Numbered from the stretch's first letter, positions 43,234 through 63,111 are shown. The stretch: 64,000 nucleotides of DNA from Coturnix japonica (GCF_001577835.2 NC_029517.1:22681736-22745735); one strand, 5' to 3'. Notes: generated by a model not told the origin, from the letters alone. Program-made: numbers and translations.

Positions 43234-46200
43234 GAGGGGGAATTTTAATTTTAGAAAGTGGTTATAGCCTTTGTGGGCTCTTTTGCCCTTAATAAATTGG
43301 GCTATAAATTACTGCTGAATGACTTTTCCGTCGTTAAACTTGTTGGAGCTTGCCTGAGCCACACTAACAGCACACACAACCTGATGCAGTGAGAGTGCAG
43401 GGTAGGAAATCGTAGCTGGCCCATCAAGAAATCCACCCTGTGTTCTCTATGCGCTGTGAGGAATTTGGCCCCCCCCCATCCAGGTCTAGCCAGCTGCTGC
43501 TGCAGAAGCTGACATCCTCCAGCAAATCCTGAATGAATGAATGAAAACAACGTGATCGCCCTAATAATGACCGCAGTCGCACACGTCATCAGCTTGATTT
43601 TTACAGAAATACAAGCACCATTTTCTAGTGGCTTAGAGCAGCGAGGTACAATATTTCTTCACTCTTGCAAATTAAAGAAGAATGCTCCCTTTCCCCCACC
43701 TCACCCCTCCAGATCTAAAGCTGTTTTACACAATTTGGAATATTATTGTGTCCTGTGGGCCAGGATTTTGTCTTTGTTCCCCTGCTTATTTTCATCATTC
43801 TAATGCATGATGTCCAGATTCTGAAAATGATGTTTGTAATGTGTACAGTGGTAGTGCTATATAGAAAATTGATTGGTGAACTGAAGGACTGCTGCAGTAA
43901 TAATGGAGGGCTTGGAAAAAATGCCTGTTTTCAAACACAGGCCATCTTGCTGCAGCTTATTAAACAATGTGCTATTCCAGCAATTTTATAGTTCTTAGCA
44001 GTGTTCAAGTCTTGGGGAAGCAACTTGATTGAGGTTCTTTTGTTAGTTTTGAAGAACATTTCCCACTGCTGTACAGTGTGAGCTGAGGCTGTAGGTATAA
44101 TCCTGTTGTTTTTCTCATCACTGTGAGAGATCTGTTTGTCTTTGGCTCTGCAGCCTGATTTAGACTGTTCCACAAATGTGCTTGTTGTGGAAGCTGCGTG
44201 TGGTTCTGATGGATAGATGTTTTTCTGTTCTTAAGACACCTGCTCCTTCCCTATCTCATTCCAGCCTTCCTTGAACTGGTTATGTCCTATTTTGTTGTAA
44301 ATATTTTGGTAATTTGTCAGAGGTTCTTTTTTTCTTTTTGCAAATGATCTATGAAAACACTCCAGCTCTGAGCCTCTACAGGTCAGTGCAACTTGCATTG
44401 CAGACACTGACATCACTACTACTACATGAATGAAAGCAGCACACTGACTCTGCTCCTATCGTCGTGCTCCCTTTTCTTCCTTCTTAAGATGCCGCAGATG
44501 GATTTGTTCTGTAGCAAAATACTGCGTTTATTTGGTGTTTTAAGCAAATTTCAGGATTCTGTAGTTCTTAGGAAGCTGTTGCTGCCAGTATTTGGTTAAT
44601 GTTGTTCATGAATGGATGAGAAATTATGAATGCTGTGTGCTAATTTCAAGATGCTAAAGAAGCAAGAAAAAGGGGGCAAAAAACTTACGATACCGTAGGA
44701 TAAACCTGCAATGTGTGAGTCTACTCCTTCCCTTTAAAGAAAACAAACACCTTGTTATTCCTTATTCATAGACATTTATAGCCTACATTTGTATTTTAGA
44801 GCTGGCAACTTAAAAAGTGGTTGAATGTGACAACATATGTTTTTCTTAGAAGGAATCTATGTGCTATCTGATGGCATAAATGTAACAGCAACAGAATGTG
44901 AAGCAGTGTTTTATGACAAAGGATAATTCAATTATAGCAAGGCAAAAAAACAAACAACTCACCCTTTTTGAGATGATCAAACAAAATGTGTGACTTGTAA
45001 ACACATATTCCTAGTTGCAAGTTGTATTCCTGCTTGTGTTACCTGGATAAAATCTGTAGGTTCTGATGTTATGTAAAACAGTCTGTGTTAATCCAAGGGG
45101 ATGCATTTCCTGTGTAGTGTCTTTTACGTGGCATGTGATGTTTTGTGCACAAGGAATGTATAAGTGATTTCTGTATGGTTTGATCTCAATATTGTTTTCT
45201 TCAAATGCTTTGTTTTATTTAGTGGTAACTATGGTGATACATGAGAAAAATACTGACACCGAATAAGATACTCAGCTTATATCTAACTCTTTTTCCCTAG
45301 AAGATTCTTAAAGCAAAGATCAGCTTTAAGGATGTGAGAAAAATACTTTAATTAGTTTGGCTGTCATGGGTTCCTAATATCTCTTACTTGTCAAAAATAG
45401 CTCCTGAACAGTTGCCAACATTAGTCAGGAAACTAAAATACACGCAGAGCAACTGCATAGCCCAGGTTTGAGTAATAAATACGTGGATCTGTTGTTATGC
45501 TTGTAGGTAGGACTGTTGGAGTGAGGAGAAGGGCAGCAATATTGCTGATCTTAGACTTGTGGGGGATATCAGTGTTTAAAAATAACAATAATTCAGACTT
45601 CAAAAGGCAGAACTATTTTGATATCCTGGATTAAAGCCATCCAATATTTTGGCATCATAAGCATTTATACCAGAGATCAAGATGATCTTTCCTTTATTTC
45701 TAACAAATGTAGGTAAGGAAGTAATTTTTGTGACGCTTCCTATTTCCTGATGCCTGAATAATAGCATTGTTCCTATAATGGAATGGCCAAAGCAGTTTTG
45801 ATCCAGATTTGGCCCTCTCTCTTCCCAGAATAGCTTTTACTGGAATATTAGATGGTGATATAGAAGACACCAGTTAAATTCAAACCAGTTGTTTTGAAGT
45901 TGAAGGCTTTTTTTTATTTGTAATGTTCTAATATCACCACTTCAAATAAGTACAGTTATTAGATGTCCTTAAGCGCAAGACAGAATAGCAATTTGTGTTT
46001 CAGGTTAAGATAACTATAGGAAAGAGACAATGGAGCAGCTTTTTCTTCATTGAACTTCCATGCTACTGTAGGCAAGGCATTAGTTATTAAGAAAGCTTCT
46101 CTCCCTCTACACAAATGAATGCTGAAGAGACACACACACACACACACACACACATATATGTATACTTATGTATATACGACTCTTAATTCTTATTCTTTGG

Positions 46201-49200
46201 GATTAAGCAAATATCAGTGCCCATAACTGAAATTACCATTGCATAGTAAACCTGTGGCTAATAGGATAATTTGGTTTCTGCAAATCACTGTTCCCGTTTT
46301 TTTGTCCTTTTCTTTCTCAGTAAGGTAGTGGGGTAAATGGAGACTATCTTAAAGTTTGGATCAGAAGAATCTATGGTAGAACCATGAAAATGTCACTGGT
46401 GTTTGCCAAGTGTGGGCTTGCAGATGAGTTGTTGAGCTTTGCTATACTGCTGAAATTGATAATAGAGAGGTAGTTGCTCTGAAGTGTAGTTTACACAGCT
46501 ACTCTAGGTATAATCATGGGAGAGAAAAGTAACTGATGCAGTAATTGAAATCTTTGTTCATCTAGATCTTGAAAGAAATAGAGGTAACAACGTGAAACTT
46601 ACTGGAAATTAAATATATGCTTCTGGATGCTTCAGTCATGTTAATATTACATTTTTTTGTGGTACTTTATCAATTGAGTAATTATTTTCATCTGAAGAAG
46701 GTTACAGTTTTTCTTCATGTGAAAAATAAAAGATCCTGCTTAAGCCAATTGTCCACATCCTATGTGGAGAAAAGCATTGCCAACTCTTGACGCCGTAGCT
46801 GGTTTTCCCTGGACTTAGCACACGTTCAACAAAAGTTAATATACTGGAGTTTAATGTTTTGAGTAGCATTTGTTTAAAGTATCTTTCATTGGTGAAAAAC
46901 AGGCCCTGTTGTGAAGATATGTAACTGGAAAATTGGCCTCTAGGCTTGAGGTAGTTAATTGTGTTAATGATGATAGTTTTTGTTTTAATGTTCATATTTA
47001 AATGCTTCAAGTTTACTTTCTTTCAACACAGTCTCTGACGTAATCCTGTAGTGCCCTAACAGTGACCCAAGGCAATTTTAGGCAAGTAAAATGATATTTG
47101 TATCTCATCATTAGGAGGGCTACATCCACAGCAACTCCTGAACCAAAGATTATTCTTTGCTTCTTTTTCTCAGCATTTTCACGAGGGATTACAGTGAAGG
47201 AACATGAATGTACTTAATAATTTATATGCATATGCTTCTCCCTTAAAACTAGTTTGTTCTTCAATTGTGCTTTATTTTTTCCTTTCTGATGTGTACTGAT
47301 GTGAAGTTCTCCATTGGCTTGGTTTGTGTTGTTTTTGAATCGGGAATTAACTTTTGAAGCTTGAAAATGGCTGACAGGTACTGGAAGGTATCGCATGAAG
47401 TATCATGATAGTATGTAATGTTAATCCTTCTGAATAGCAAGTCAGTCTCCAGTTCTTCTCTGAAGCTGGGATCCCATCCATGAATTACTCACTCATGGTT
47501 GAAACTGAAATACATGCTCTCTTGGAAGTCTGTTCCTTATCTCCCAGCTATGCAAGTATGATCTTGAGATCAGAACTCTTATGCCATGGGAGTCCAATCT
47601 TTTGGCTGGATTGGGTGAGGAGTTGTTGTCCTGGTCTGTATATAAAATACATAGTTAATGTATATAAGTAAGAATACTTTTTAAAATATCTTTTATTAAG
47701 ACATTAAATAAAAAGATAAGAGACCCATAGAACCAGTGGGATATTTGATATTTTTGTGAAGCTTGTGCAGCAGCCTGGTTTGGTGGAAGTGGTTGCGTTT
47801 CTTAGTGAGTTCTCAAGGTGCTTACCTGGGGTTCTTGACCTAATAGTACTCTTCCTGTGCTTCATACTTGAAAGTAGTTGTTTGAAAGTAGTTGTTCACA
47901 TCTAGTAATGACATAGTAGATCTCTTAAGTGGCTTTTATATTAGATATTGTTGCTTTGGAGGCAGTAGATGCTTCCTAGTAGGTCATAAAAGGTTACAAG
48001 TTTGAGTTTTGAAACTTTAAGGGCAGATTTTATCTAAATATTATATTGGTTAGATCTTATTTAGTGTTGCGTGTGCCCTAAAAATAAACAGTGACAGAAT
48101 TGTTTAAATGGGTTTAGCTTTCATTACTGTTATTGTTAAATTGAGGACTAACTATTTGAAGTGGATTTTATTCTCTGAATCAAGTATAGATAAATTGCAG
48201 TGCTGCTTTTTATGTGCAGTTTGTTTTGTACAGCCTGAAACTAGTTTTACCCAAACTACACGTCCTATTTCTCCATTAGGAAGAATGTTTTATATTTTGC
48301 TCAGTAAAGTGGTGACTAAGAACATTACGCTAGCAGTTCTGTCGTGGTTTTCTACTTATCTAAAGCCTACCATAGGATTATCCTCTTCTCACTGTCTTCC
48401 TGTCTTCCGCTATGGTTCCAGTTTAGACTGCACTTCAGGCGTCCCGTTCCTTGAACTGTGTAAGTCACCTGTTTAAACAAGGGTAGCTTCATCCATCCTT
48501 CTTTCCCACATTCTCACACCAGGTGTTCAGCAAGGAGGTTAGTTGTAGGCATGTTGCTAAATGGATTCACTCTTTGCTTGACTGATCACTGTAAAGTTGC
48601 TGGCATTCGTACTGTGAACTTGAAAAGTCATTTTCAGGGTAATGCCAACAGGGTATTTTGAATATATCAGGTTGTGTGTGGTTGCGTAGCTCTTGTGCAG
48701 ATAAACAGAGTCTTCCTGGTAATATGATAATGGCACTTGGTATGAGAAAGTACAGTTTGGACTTTATTCCTCCTGTGAGGCTTGGGATACCAGGAGTACA
48801 CCGTGCTCTTGCTTGGTGGTTTTGGCTCAGCAGGTGGTCGCTAGTCAACTCAGTTAATTCAGTGCTGATCTGCAGAAACTTGCCCATAATTGCAAACCTC
48901 GCTTCTTCCAAATATGCCATGTCAACCATTGGCTGTTTGTGAGTAGCGTAAGTGCAGATAAAAATGCCTGAGTCTGTGAATGTACAGGTTCCAGGGCCAG
49001 TGGTACAATTGCTTTCCATTTTATAACCCATACTGGATCAGAAATGTTGCTGGATATTGCTTTAACATTTTGTACTTTGTTGCTAGAACTCAGACACCAA
49101 GACAAGAGGTGCCAGTGAGTGGCTCTGCAAGACCTGGGGGTATGTACTGTAGTTTCAGCCTCACTGCTCCCAGGCATCATGGTAGAGCTCAGCTGATGGC

Positions 49201-51420
49201 TTTTTTTGAAGACTGAAGTGCTGAGAAGTATGTTACGTAGCCTGAGCTATGTAGCTGAGAAGTATGTTATGTATCTTTATATGCAGCATGTCGTATATCA
49301 TCTAAAGTCTTTCTGTTATGTAGGATATCATAACTTTGTTTTTCAAGCAGTGGAGAGCTTGGCTTGTTCATGACAAATGAAATCTAGACTTAAGCTAAGT
49401 GTCCTGTAGCAGACTTTGAACAGAGACTAAAAATATCAGCTAACTGCTTAAGAATGCAGAATAAAACGTTGGTTTACACAGAATTTGGGAAGCTGCCAGA
49501 TTATGGAAGAAGTGGATTTGGACATTACTATAGAAACAGAAAAAATTGTGTTTTCAAATGAAGTTGTGTGTTGAAGTATGCAGTCCTTGCATTGTTTGTA
49601 ATACTGGTTTTAACATAGTTGTACACATCTACTTTAATTACTTCTAGGGAGGGAATTAGCCTATTACAATTATTGGGGTCTTGTGTTTTGTTTTTTTTTT
49701 AGTGGTGCATGTTATGTTCTATGTAGAGTTGGAGGAAGAGGAGAGATCTCTAGCAAAAATGATTAGAACAGAAGCCTCTAAGATAGTAATTATGGAGTCT
49801 GACAACTCAGAACATGGGTGAACAGAAGCAATAGATACACTGGTATGGTATGTAATGTAGATGTTAGATGTTTTTTGCAGCTAGACCTTCTTTGGTTGTT
49901 CAAATTTACATGCATGTACAGCAAAACAAAATCCTGCAAAAAGGTAAATGATGTGTATGGCTGGAATAAAGTTTCAGGCTTCCAAAGGAAATAGTTTGAT
50001 AAATTTCACTGAGCGTGGTTGCTCTGAATGCGGACAGAGTATGATTTAATAAAAAATATTAAGCATATTGGAATCTTTAAAACATCAGTAAGACTTGAGA
50101 TCTGATTGCATGGACATTCACCTCAAAAATGCTGATAGGAGTTTGTGGAGAACCTGAAAGAAACAGCGCAAGGAACTCAAGATAGCGCATCACATTGCTG
50201 ACCAAAATCTTAATTGATAGTTAAAACCCAAACAGAGTTAGTCTATGCAGACTTAAGGTCCAAAACTGGAAAGCAGTTGAAACTATTCTGTAGCAAGAAA
50301 AAAAAGAGGTATGGTGATCCATGGTTGGCTTATTGGAAGGGGGAAGGGATATTTGGAATTAGAAATTACCTCAGTTTTGATGCAGGTTGACTTGATTAAA
50401 ATCTATAATCAAGTGATTTCTTTTGGAATAATCTAGAAAAGCCTGCTTGGGCTTTCACATTTACCTGTGACTTCCTAAAGCAGTTTATTTGAATAGAAGG
50501 TGATATTGTTTGTATAGGTGCAAGAAGAGCAGATACGATAGTTGAGTTTTTAAAATGTGGGAAATATACATATATATTATATATATGTCCAGCTCTACAT
50601 TATTGAGATACGCTGGTTGAACTTCTGCTTTATGTCCAACATCAGACCAAAATCTAAGGGATAGTGGAAAGCAGTGAGAAACATGGAAGCACAAAATGAG
50701 CTTTCTAAACTCTGTTGTGCTCACCCTTTAGTTTTTGTAGGAGAAATTATTTTCTGCGCAGGAAGTAGATCTTAATCTGTTTAGGCAAATTTCAGAGCTA
50801 GTGTGATGAAACAGTAGATGAATTTTGAGAGATTTAATTAGCACACAGGTTATGCAGCAGAAGTTGAAGAACCTTGGGAATCAAAATAACAGAAACAATA
50901 TATTTGAAAGTCTAAAACATGTGTTTATGTATGTGAGGTAGCATTTGATTCCCCTGTGTGGTAGTTGAAAATGCTGGAGGGTGGAGTTGGATGATGGTGG
51001 GATCTCGGGCTGCCAGCATGAAGCAACTGAAGAAGTACTTGGGCACAGGTCGAGTCTTGTGGAGTGAACAACCTGCTGAGACACTGCCTGAGATGCTGCA
51101 CATGTTTTGGAGCTCTGTGCATTAATCTGGTTTTACTTTTTTGCTTTTCAGTATTTTTTTCAGAAGAAAGTACTATTCTTGCTTAATATAAATAGCTGTA
51201 GCTAGGAAAAGCGCTTTCTGCCTGTGGTCAGTGGTGGTGAGAATGATAACAGTGATAAGTTCTGTGTGTTTTCATTGTGACAGTGGTGAATCATGCCTTA
51301 TGACTTTTTAAAGTGCTTGTTTTTTTCTAACTCAGGATATTGTCTGGCTGCATTTTCAAAGAAAGTGGAATTAAACATGTACAGAACCCTCACCTTTCTG
51401 AAACTTTTCATTAAATAAAT
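43234..51420 (+). other. GLCCI1: GLCCI1 intron 1, middle part
   Basis: AT-rich intron with no exon supported. A short C-run lies near 43470. A two-copy duplication with a 34-base period begins with GCTGAGAAGTATGTTA at 49220 and 49254. A perfect AT palindrome (ACATATATATTATATATATGT) lies at 50568-50588. The long antisense open frame at 48567-49031 is discussed as a finding. Confidence 0.6.
46130..46154. repeat. (CA)12 dinucleotide microsatellite
   Basis: Twelve uninterrupted CA units followed by an AT-rich tail (ATATATGTATAC), in GLCCI1 intron 1. Confidence 0.95.
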
Positions 51421-51449
51421 ACACACACACACACATATATATATATATA
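51421..51449. repeat. Compound (AC)7(AT)7 microsatellite
   Basis: Seven AC units pass directly into about seven AT units and abut the left arm of the inverted repeat that starts at 51450. Confidence 0.9.
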
Positions 51450-51559
51450 GGATAAACCAGATTATTGAGGGATATAATATATAAATTATATCAAATATAA
51501 ATTATATCAAATATATATATATATACATACATATAATCCCTCAGTAATCTGTTTTATCC
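51450..51559. repeat. Near-perfect inverted repeat, 24-bp arms, AT-rich 62-base spacer
   Basis: The left arm 51450-51473 (starts GGATAAACCAG, ends GAGGGAT) and the right arm 51536-51559 (starts ATCCCTCAG, ends TTTATCC) are reverse complements at 22 of 24 positions. The spacer 51474-51535 is almost pure A/T with a tandem AAATTATATCAAATAT duplication and a TATA run. It could be a cruciform or hairpin, or a small MITE-like element. No transposase or target duplication was recognised. Confidence 0.85.
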
Positions 51560-57510
<5,951 letters not shown>

Positions 57511-58018
57511 TAATTGATACCTTTCCGGTAATGCTTTTTTTCACTTAATCTGTAATCTTAGTACAACTTAATTCCAAAGGAGTGTGGATTCACTTCATTT
57601 TATTATGAAGCCCTATAAATAGGGTTGTAGTGTTGTCCTGATCAATGTCAGTTCAGTAACGTGCTATGCAACTGATAGTTAATATTGTTATGCATTTAGT
57701 GGACAGTGCTCTTAGGAAGAGTTACCTCTTGAAGCCAGACATCAGAATGAGCCTTACACAAACTATGAAGGCAAAACTGAGCCTACGTGTATCCCTGTAC
57801 TTTTGGATCCTTCTAAGGGCTCTGTCCTTACTAGGGTCTGCTAGCAGTTGGGCTGCTGTGTCATTTATAATGTTCCATCACTCTTTGGCTATAAGTTAAA
57901 TATTCTTGTTTGTCCAACTTCTGGTCACATTGGGCCTGTTGTCCACAACGTTCATCACCATCAAGCAAATTAAAAATAATTCTGAAAACTCAAATCCCTA
58001 ATGAAGAAGTCATGCTTT

Positions 58019-58032
58019 CCCCCCCCCCCCCC
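58019..58032. repeat. Poly(C)14 homopolymer
   Basis: Fourteen consecutive C on the plus strand, an uncommon homopolymer in an AT-rich intron. The count is prone to sequencing error. Confidence 0.9.
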
Positions 58033-59424
58033 ATAGCATTGCTGGGGTATGAAGCAAGTCTTCTCAATTTCAGTGTTCTAAATTAAACTGTTGAAAAATA
58101 GAAGGAGCTGTGTCTTTGATTGTATTTCTAGTTTAGGGGCCATGTACTGACAGTTATGTCAGTTGTCTGTGCTGTGATTCCGGTCCATTGTTACCAGCAG
58201 TGTCCTGCAAAGAAGTATCAATATATTTTTCTATCATCTTAGCTTCAGTATATAACTCTATTATATCTATTACTCTATCTATACCCAGATCAAACTTTAC
58301 AAATACTCTTATGAATGAAATATTTGGCATGTTTAAGCATTTCCAAACAAACCTTTTGCTAGTTACAGAAAATAGAAATACACTTGTTCTAAAAATACTT
58401 GAGCTCTGTGCATTTGGCAGTAAAATTACTTTCCTAGCAAGCTGAAAGTAAGTGTTGAGGTTATTGACCTACTGGGTGCCACCTTTGGTTTCCTTCAGAG
58501 AAGCAAAGCTTAGCGAGGGACAGAAATATTTTGCCTTTTCAGCATAATCAAATGAAACAGGAAAGGCTGTACTATGGTTTCTACAAGGTGAAGGATTACT
58601 TTGAAGGAATTAACATGGGAAAGTTTACTTGGTTTGGATTTGTATGGGTGTCTTCTAATAGGGAACTGTTAGCTTTCTTATTAAAATTATGCATATATAA
58701 AACCAAAATAATTAGCAGTTTTTAAGCTGGGTTGGGAAAATGTGTATATAACTACTGAGGACTGCACAGACACTCAAAATGGAATAAGCATAGTGATTGG
58801 CACAGCAGTTTCCAAGCTTTTGTAAGTAAAATGTTCAATGGGAAGGCTTTTAAAGGAGATTACTGAGTTATGTTTTGGTTTTGTTACAGCACAGGTACTT
58901 TTACCACATTGTGTTTCTTGGCTAAGAAACAGTTCAGTGCAAGGGAGTCCATATAGTTTTCAGTAGCTGGAAAGAATTACACTTGATAGTTTGTCAGAGT
59001 GCAGGATGATGACAAACAATAAAAGGATAATGAAAATCAATAAAATCAATTTTTTGTATGTTTTCCATTGGAAAATAAATTATCTCATTTTACTTTTACT
59101 AATCTCAGGAAGAATACTTTCAGTACAACTGAGGTTGTAGGTGGAATAATGATTTCTTATTCAAGGGTACTTATTTTCCCTAATCAAGCATTAATTTTAG
59201 ATCTAGATCTTGTGCAGTTCTGTGAAGATGGTGATTATTCCTTAGAGTTCCTGTAGATAAAAACTGTAATAATAAAAAGGTGATATTCTGGTCATTGTTG
59301 GTTAGATGAACCTGTAATGAGTCTTATAAGTTCTTTGAACCTGTGTAGTGCTAATGACTAAAACGTCTCTCCTTTAAAAATAAACCAGTGTTTTAAAAAG
59401 TTCTCAGTAACATCTTATTATTTA

Positions 59425-59463
59425 AACAGAAATAGAGATTTCTTTTTTATTTCTATTTCTGTT
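59425..59463 (+). repeat. Hairpin-forming inverted repeat, 15-bp arms
   Basis: AACAGAAATAGAGAT (59425-59439) and ATTTCTATTTCTGTT (59449-59463) pair at 14 of 15 positions, and the remaining position would be a G-U wobble in RNA. The loop is nine bases and T-rich. It lies in intron 2 of GLCCI1. Confidence 0.75.
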
Positions 59464-61652
59464 GCTTTTTGGAGAACTACAGTTCACACTGCTACCTCCT
59501 TAAGTGTTTTGAGTGAAGGCAATGAAGAGGAATGAAGCTGTTTCATTTGCTTTTGGAAAAATATCTTACAATTTAACGTATGGTGGTATCACATTCTACA
59601 TCTGAGTTCTTCATGCATTTCTGTAGGTGTTTGTGTGTATGCGTGCAGCTAGATGATCTTCAAGGAACCGCATGTTTTGGGTAATGAAAGATAAATATTT
59701 TTTAGTACAGTTTTAGGTATTTCAGGAATTGAGATAAACTTAATGCTATGCATGTTGTTGCACATGCTGGCATACCTTGTACATCCTTGTGTACCCTTCC
59801 CAAATTCCTCTGTTTTCCCACCTCCTTCTCCTTTCCAGTAAAATTTGACTTTTTAATTAAGACCATTTAAAATTGAACTAGCTTCCTTCTGTGCTTCTTC
59901 TGTCTGGTCGGAAGCACTGAGTGAGCAATCTTGTATACTTCTTCTTTGAGCTATACATGTAACAATTTCTGCCTGCTTTGAGCAATAATTCTGTGTTGAA
60001 ATGGTTATGCCTAACCTCAGAATCATCAGAAACAGTTGGATAATCATCATAGTTTATTAATGTAATTACTTGGCAGTAGCTAAATCATTGGAAGCATTTT
60101 TTATGAAATGAAAAAGAGAGATTTGGGATAAAAATATTTTTAATGACATCAGCATCATATATTGCCAGTTAAAATGAATCTATCTAATCTTTCTTGATCT
60201 GAATAATAAAAAATAACAAATGTCCAAGTGGTATAGGATTCAGTGATTTCCCCCTCTGTTTTAACTGGATTCCAAGATGCTGGGATATGCCTTTTTTCAT
60301 TGTATATGGCAATTATGCATGACACAAATAGCAAAGAAGAGAGTTTGCAAAATGTGTTTCAGAATTTCTGCTGAACTATTCTCTAATCTAAAGAATAATG
60401 CAGAGTTATTAAGCTGGAATGCTTGGATAAAGTTTGTTTTCTACTTCTGTGTAGATCAAGGCTTATCTCTCCTTAGTCACCTGCATGATGTTTTGTTCTC
60501 TTTTGGGTAGAGATTCTGTTGCTTGAAAACTGACATTGTAAACCAGGAGACTGAAGCTTTTTTTAATGGGATATTAGTTAAAAGGATTATGTTTCTTAAA
60601 ACTTTTGAGTAAGGTAACAAGGAATAAGAGGTGCACGCTGTACAACTACAGGTTTATCATTCTGACTTTTCTTAACCTCTCACATGTTTAAGAGGAGTCA
60701 CCTACAATCGAGTCAATTTGTAACTCCTTAGGGCACTTATTTTTGTCAAATTTCTAAAGGTCATTTGAATGCTCTAGAAACATGTAAAGGCTGATTACAC
60801 TGTCTAGTGTTGTTGTTGCTTTTTTTTTTCAGTGAGAAAGTTCATCAGAAACATTATCAACTCCATAGTGAAAAAGAGTCATGTTCTTAATCTTTACACC
60901 CATCCCACAAAACTAGTCCTTCTGGGATACAAGCTGATATAGTTATTAGAGTGGAGGGCTGGCTATAAAATTTGAAAGGCTTATAGCAATTCAGTCTTAT
61001 TTTATATTTAGGTAGGTTGGTACTCTATGTAGTTGTTCTGATCTAAACGAAAGAAAATGAATGTAGATATATATCCCTGATATGGATGGAAAAGCAAGGC
61101 GAAATTACCAAATGCTTTGAAAGAAATGCTAATCTCTGCAAGGTTGGATGAGTTAGAACAATGGGAATTGAGATTTACGTTAAAGCTGAGAAGAGCAACC
61201 AGATGTGGTGTTTGCAGCTCACCCCATCCTGTGCACATGCTTTAAGCTTTGTGTCAGCTCAGACCAGGACCTTCGCATTTCAAGATATCAGCCATCCTCC
61301 TCCTGATGTTGAAACGTGCATTATTTAACCTTTTCCAGGTTCTCATCCTAAAATGTTTTGAACCTTGGTTTCAGCTCATAAAATTGTAGGAAAAATCCTA
61401 GTTGTCTCATGCTTACTATTATAGATTTGTTTCAGTTTTGAAGTGGCATTGCCAGCTTCACTGGTCATACTGGTTACCTCTGTTACTTTGTTTCTGACTT
61501 GAGGTGAAGCAGCTAACTTTGGTTTCACTTTCTGTGAATAAGATTGTTGTATAGAAGCTGTAAATAAAGATGGAAAATCAACTTTCACAAAATGGCATTG
61601 TCAGGGGTGCAGTATGACTAGTTCTTATTTTTGCTGTATTAGAATGTGAATC

Positions 61653-61668
61653 TTTTTTTTTTTTTTTT
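61653..61668. repeat. Poly(T)16
   Basis: Sixteen consecutive T in GLCCI1 intron 2. No adjacent retrocopy is recognised. Confidence 0.9.
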
Positions 61669-62535
61669 GAGAAGTTTTGCTTGAATATAAAGATTTGGGA
61701 TTACAAAACCCATATTTTTCTTCATTTAGTGTGGTTTGTGTTAGAAGCAGAAATGTATAGCATTTAAAGAAGAGTCTAACTTGCTATGATATTCTAGCAA
61801 CAGCCTATGTTATTTGTAACTGTATTTTTTCCAGCTGATAATAAACAGCACATTAGTACAATATTGCCTGAGCTTACTGTGTGCTTGGGAGTATCATGCA
61901 GTAATTGTAATACTGCAAAGAAAAGTGATGGGTACGATCATGGTACTCATAGGTATATTTTGAAAGGTGCTGACTTGGCTCAGTTTACCAGAGACTGAAA
62001 GCAAATACACGTGTTCCTTGACTCCAGGGATAATATTAAACTGGAAGAATGTCAAAGCATAGTTTGAGGAGTCATAAAACCTAGTGTTAAATGAGTGAAT
62101 TCTACATATTTGTTATTCAGATTTCATTTGTTAGATCAACTGCAGTGCAGGTATTCACCCCTGTCTTTTCTAGCAGTACAAGTACTGTTGATGAAATTCT
62201 TCACAGTTCTGCTATTAGTTCTTGCTTTTCCTATTCAGATCAATATCTATGCTTTAAAAAACAAACAAACAAAAAAAGCCACCAAGTTCTCACTACGTTC
62301 CTTGGTTGATCTGTTTTGCCTATTTGTTTGAGCAACTCAGACTTTTTAGATTGTCATTGTCTTTTGTCTTTATGATGCTGTAGTTGAATGAAAGGCTATG
62401 AGCTTATAGTGATGCCTGCCACGTCCTCCTGGCCTGTAGGAAAATATTTAAGCACCTATTCCCACTTTGTCTTGGAGCTGTTTGTCAAACTGTGGAGCAA
62501 TATGATGTTTATAAAACATCCCTGGAATCTAAATT

Positions 62536-63000
62536 TCATTGAATCATTAAGGCTGGAAGAGAGCTCTAAGATCATTTAGTCAAACCATCAACCAGTCACC
62601 ACTGTGCCCACTAAGCCCATGTCTGTCAGTGACACATCTACGTGCTTCTTGAAAACCTTCAGGGATTGTTCCACCTCCCCGTGCAGCCTATTCCAGTGCC
62701 TCATCACTCTTCCTGAGAAGCAATTTTTCTTAATACCCAAACTGATCCTCCCCTGGCACAACTAAAGGCTAATACATCTCCTATTACTGGGTTACCCGGG
62801 AGAAGAGTCTGATACATCCACCTGCTATGACATCCTTTCAGGTAGTTGAGAGTAACAAGTTTTTTCCAAACTAAATTATTCTAGTTTTCTTATCCTATTC
62901 TCTGAAGACTTATGTTCCAAACCTCTTGCCAGCTTTGGTGCCCTTTGGGTATGTTCCAGGGCTTTGATGTCTGTAGTGAGAAGCCCAAAACTGAATACAT
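62536..63000 (-). mobile_element. CR1 LINE, ~465 bp, 5'-truncated, minus strand
   Basis: The plus strand reads the complement of a CR1 3' region: GAATCATTAAGGCTGGAAG, then AAGATCATTTAGTC, CACTGTGCCCACTAAGCCC, TTCCAGTGCCTCATC, and further in CTTTCAGGTAGTTGAGAG and AAGCCCAAAACTGAATAC. This order is the standard one for bird CR1. The copy is diverged and lacks everything 5' of the ORF2 C-terminal region. It belongs to a different subfamily from the copy that follows. Confidence 0.9.
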
Positions 63001-63111
63001 CCGTTTTGAAAGCCCACAGTTAGAGCATGTCTCCATGAAAATGCAGAACAAGTAAATGTAGGTAATATTTGCGTGGAACTGGGCACTTCTAGGAAAAAAA
63101 GAGTTTATACC
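63001..63111 (+). other. Short intron spacer between two CR1 copies
   Basis: About 110 bases of unassigned sequence separate the two CR1 copies. Confidence 0.5.

Noticed and set aside
59645-59672. CTAGATGATCTTCAAGGAACC as a CR1 fragment
   Set aside because: Only about 20 bases resemble CR1, with no terminal repeats or further similarity. It is too short to call.
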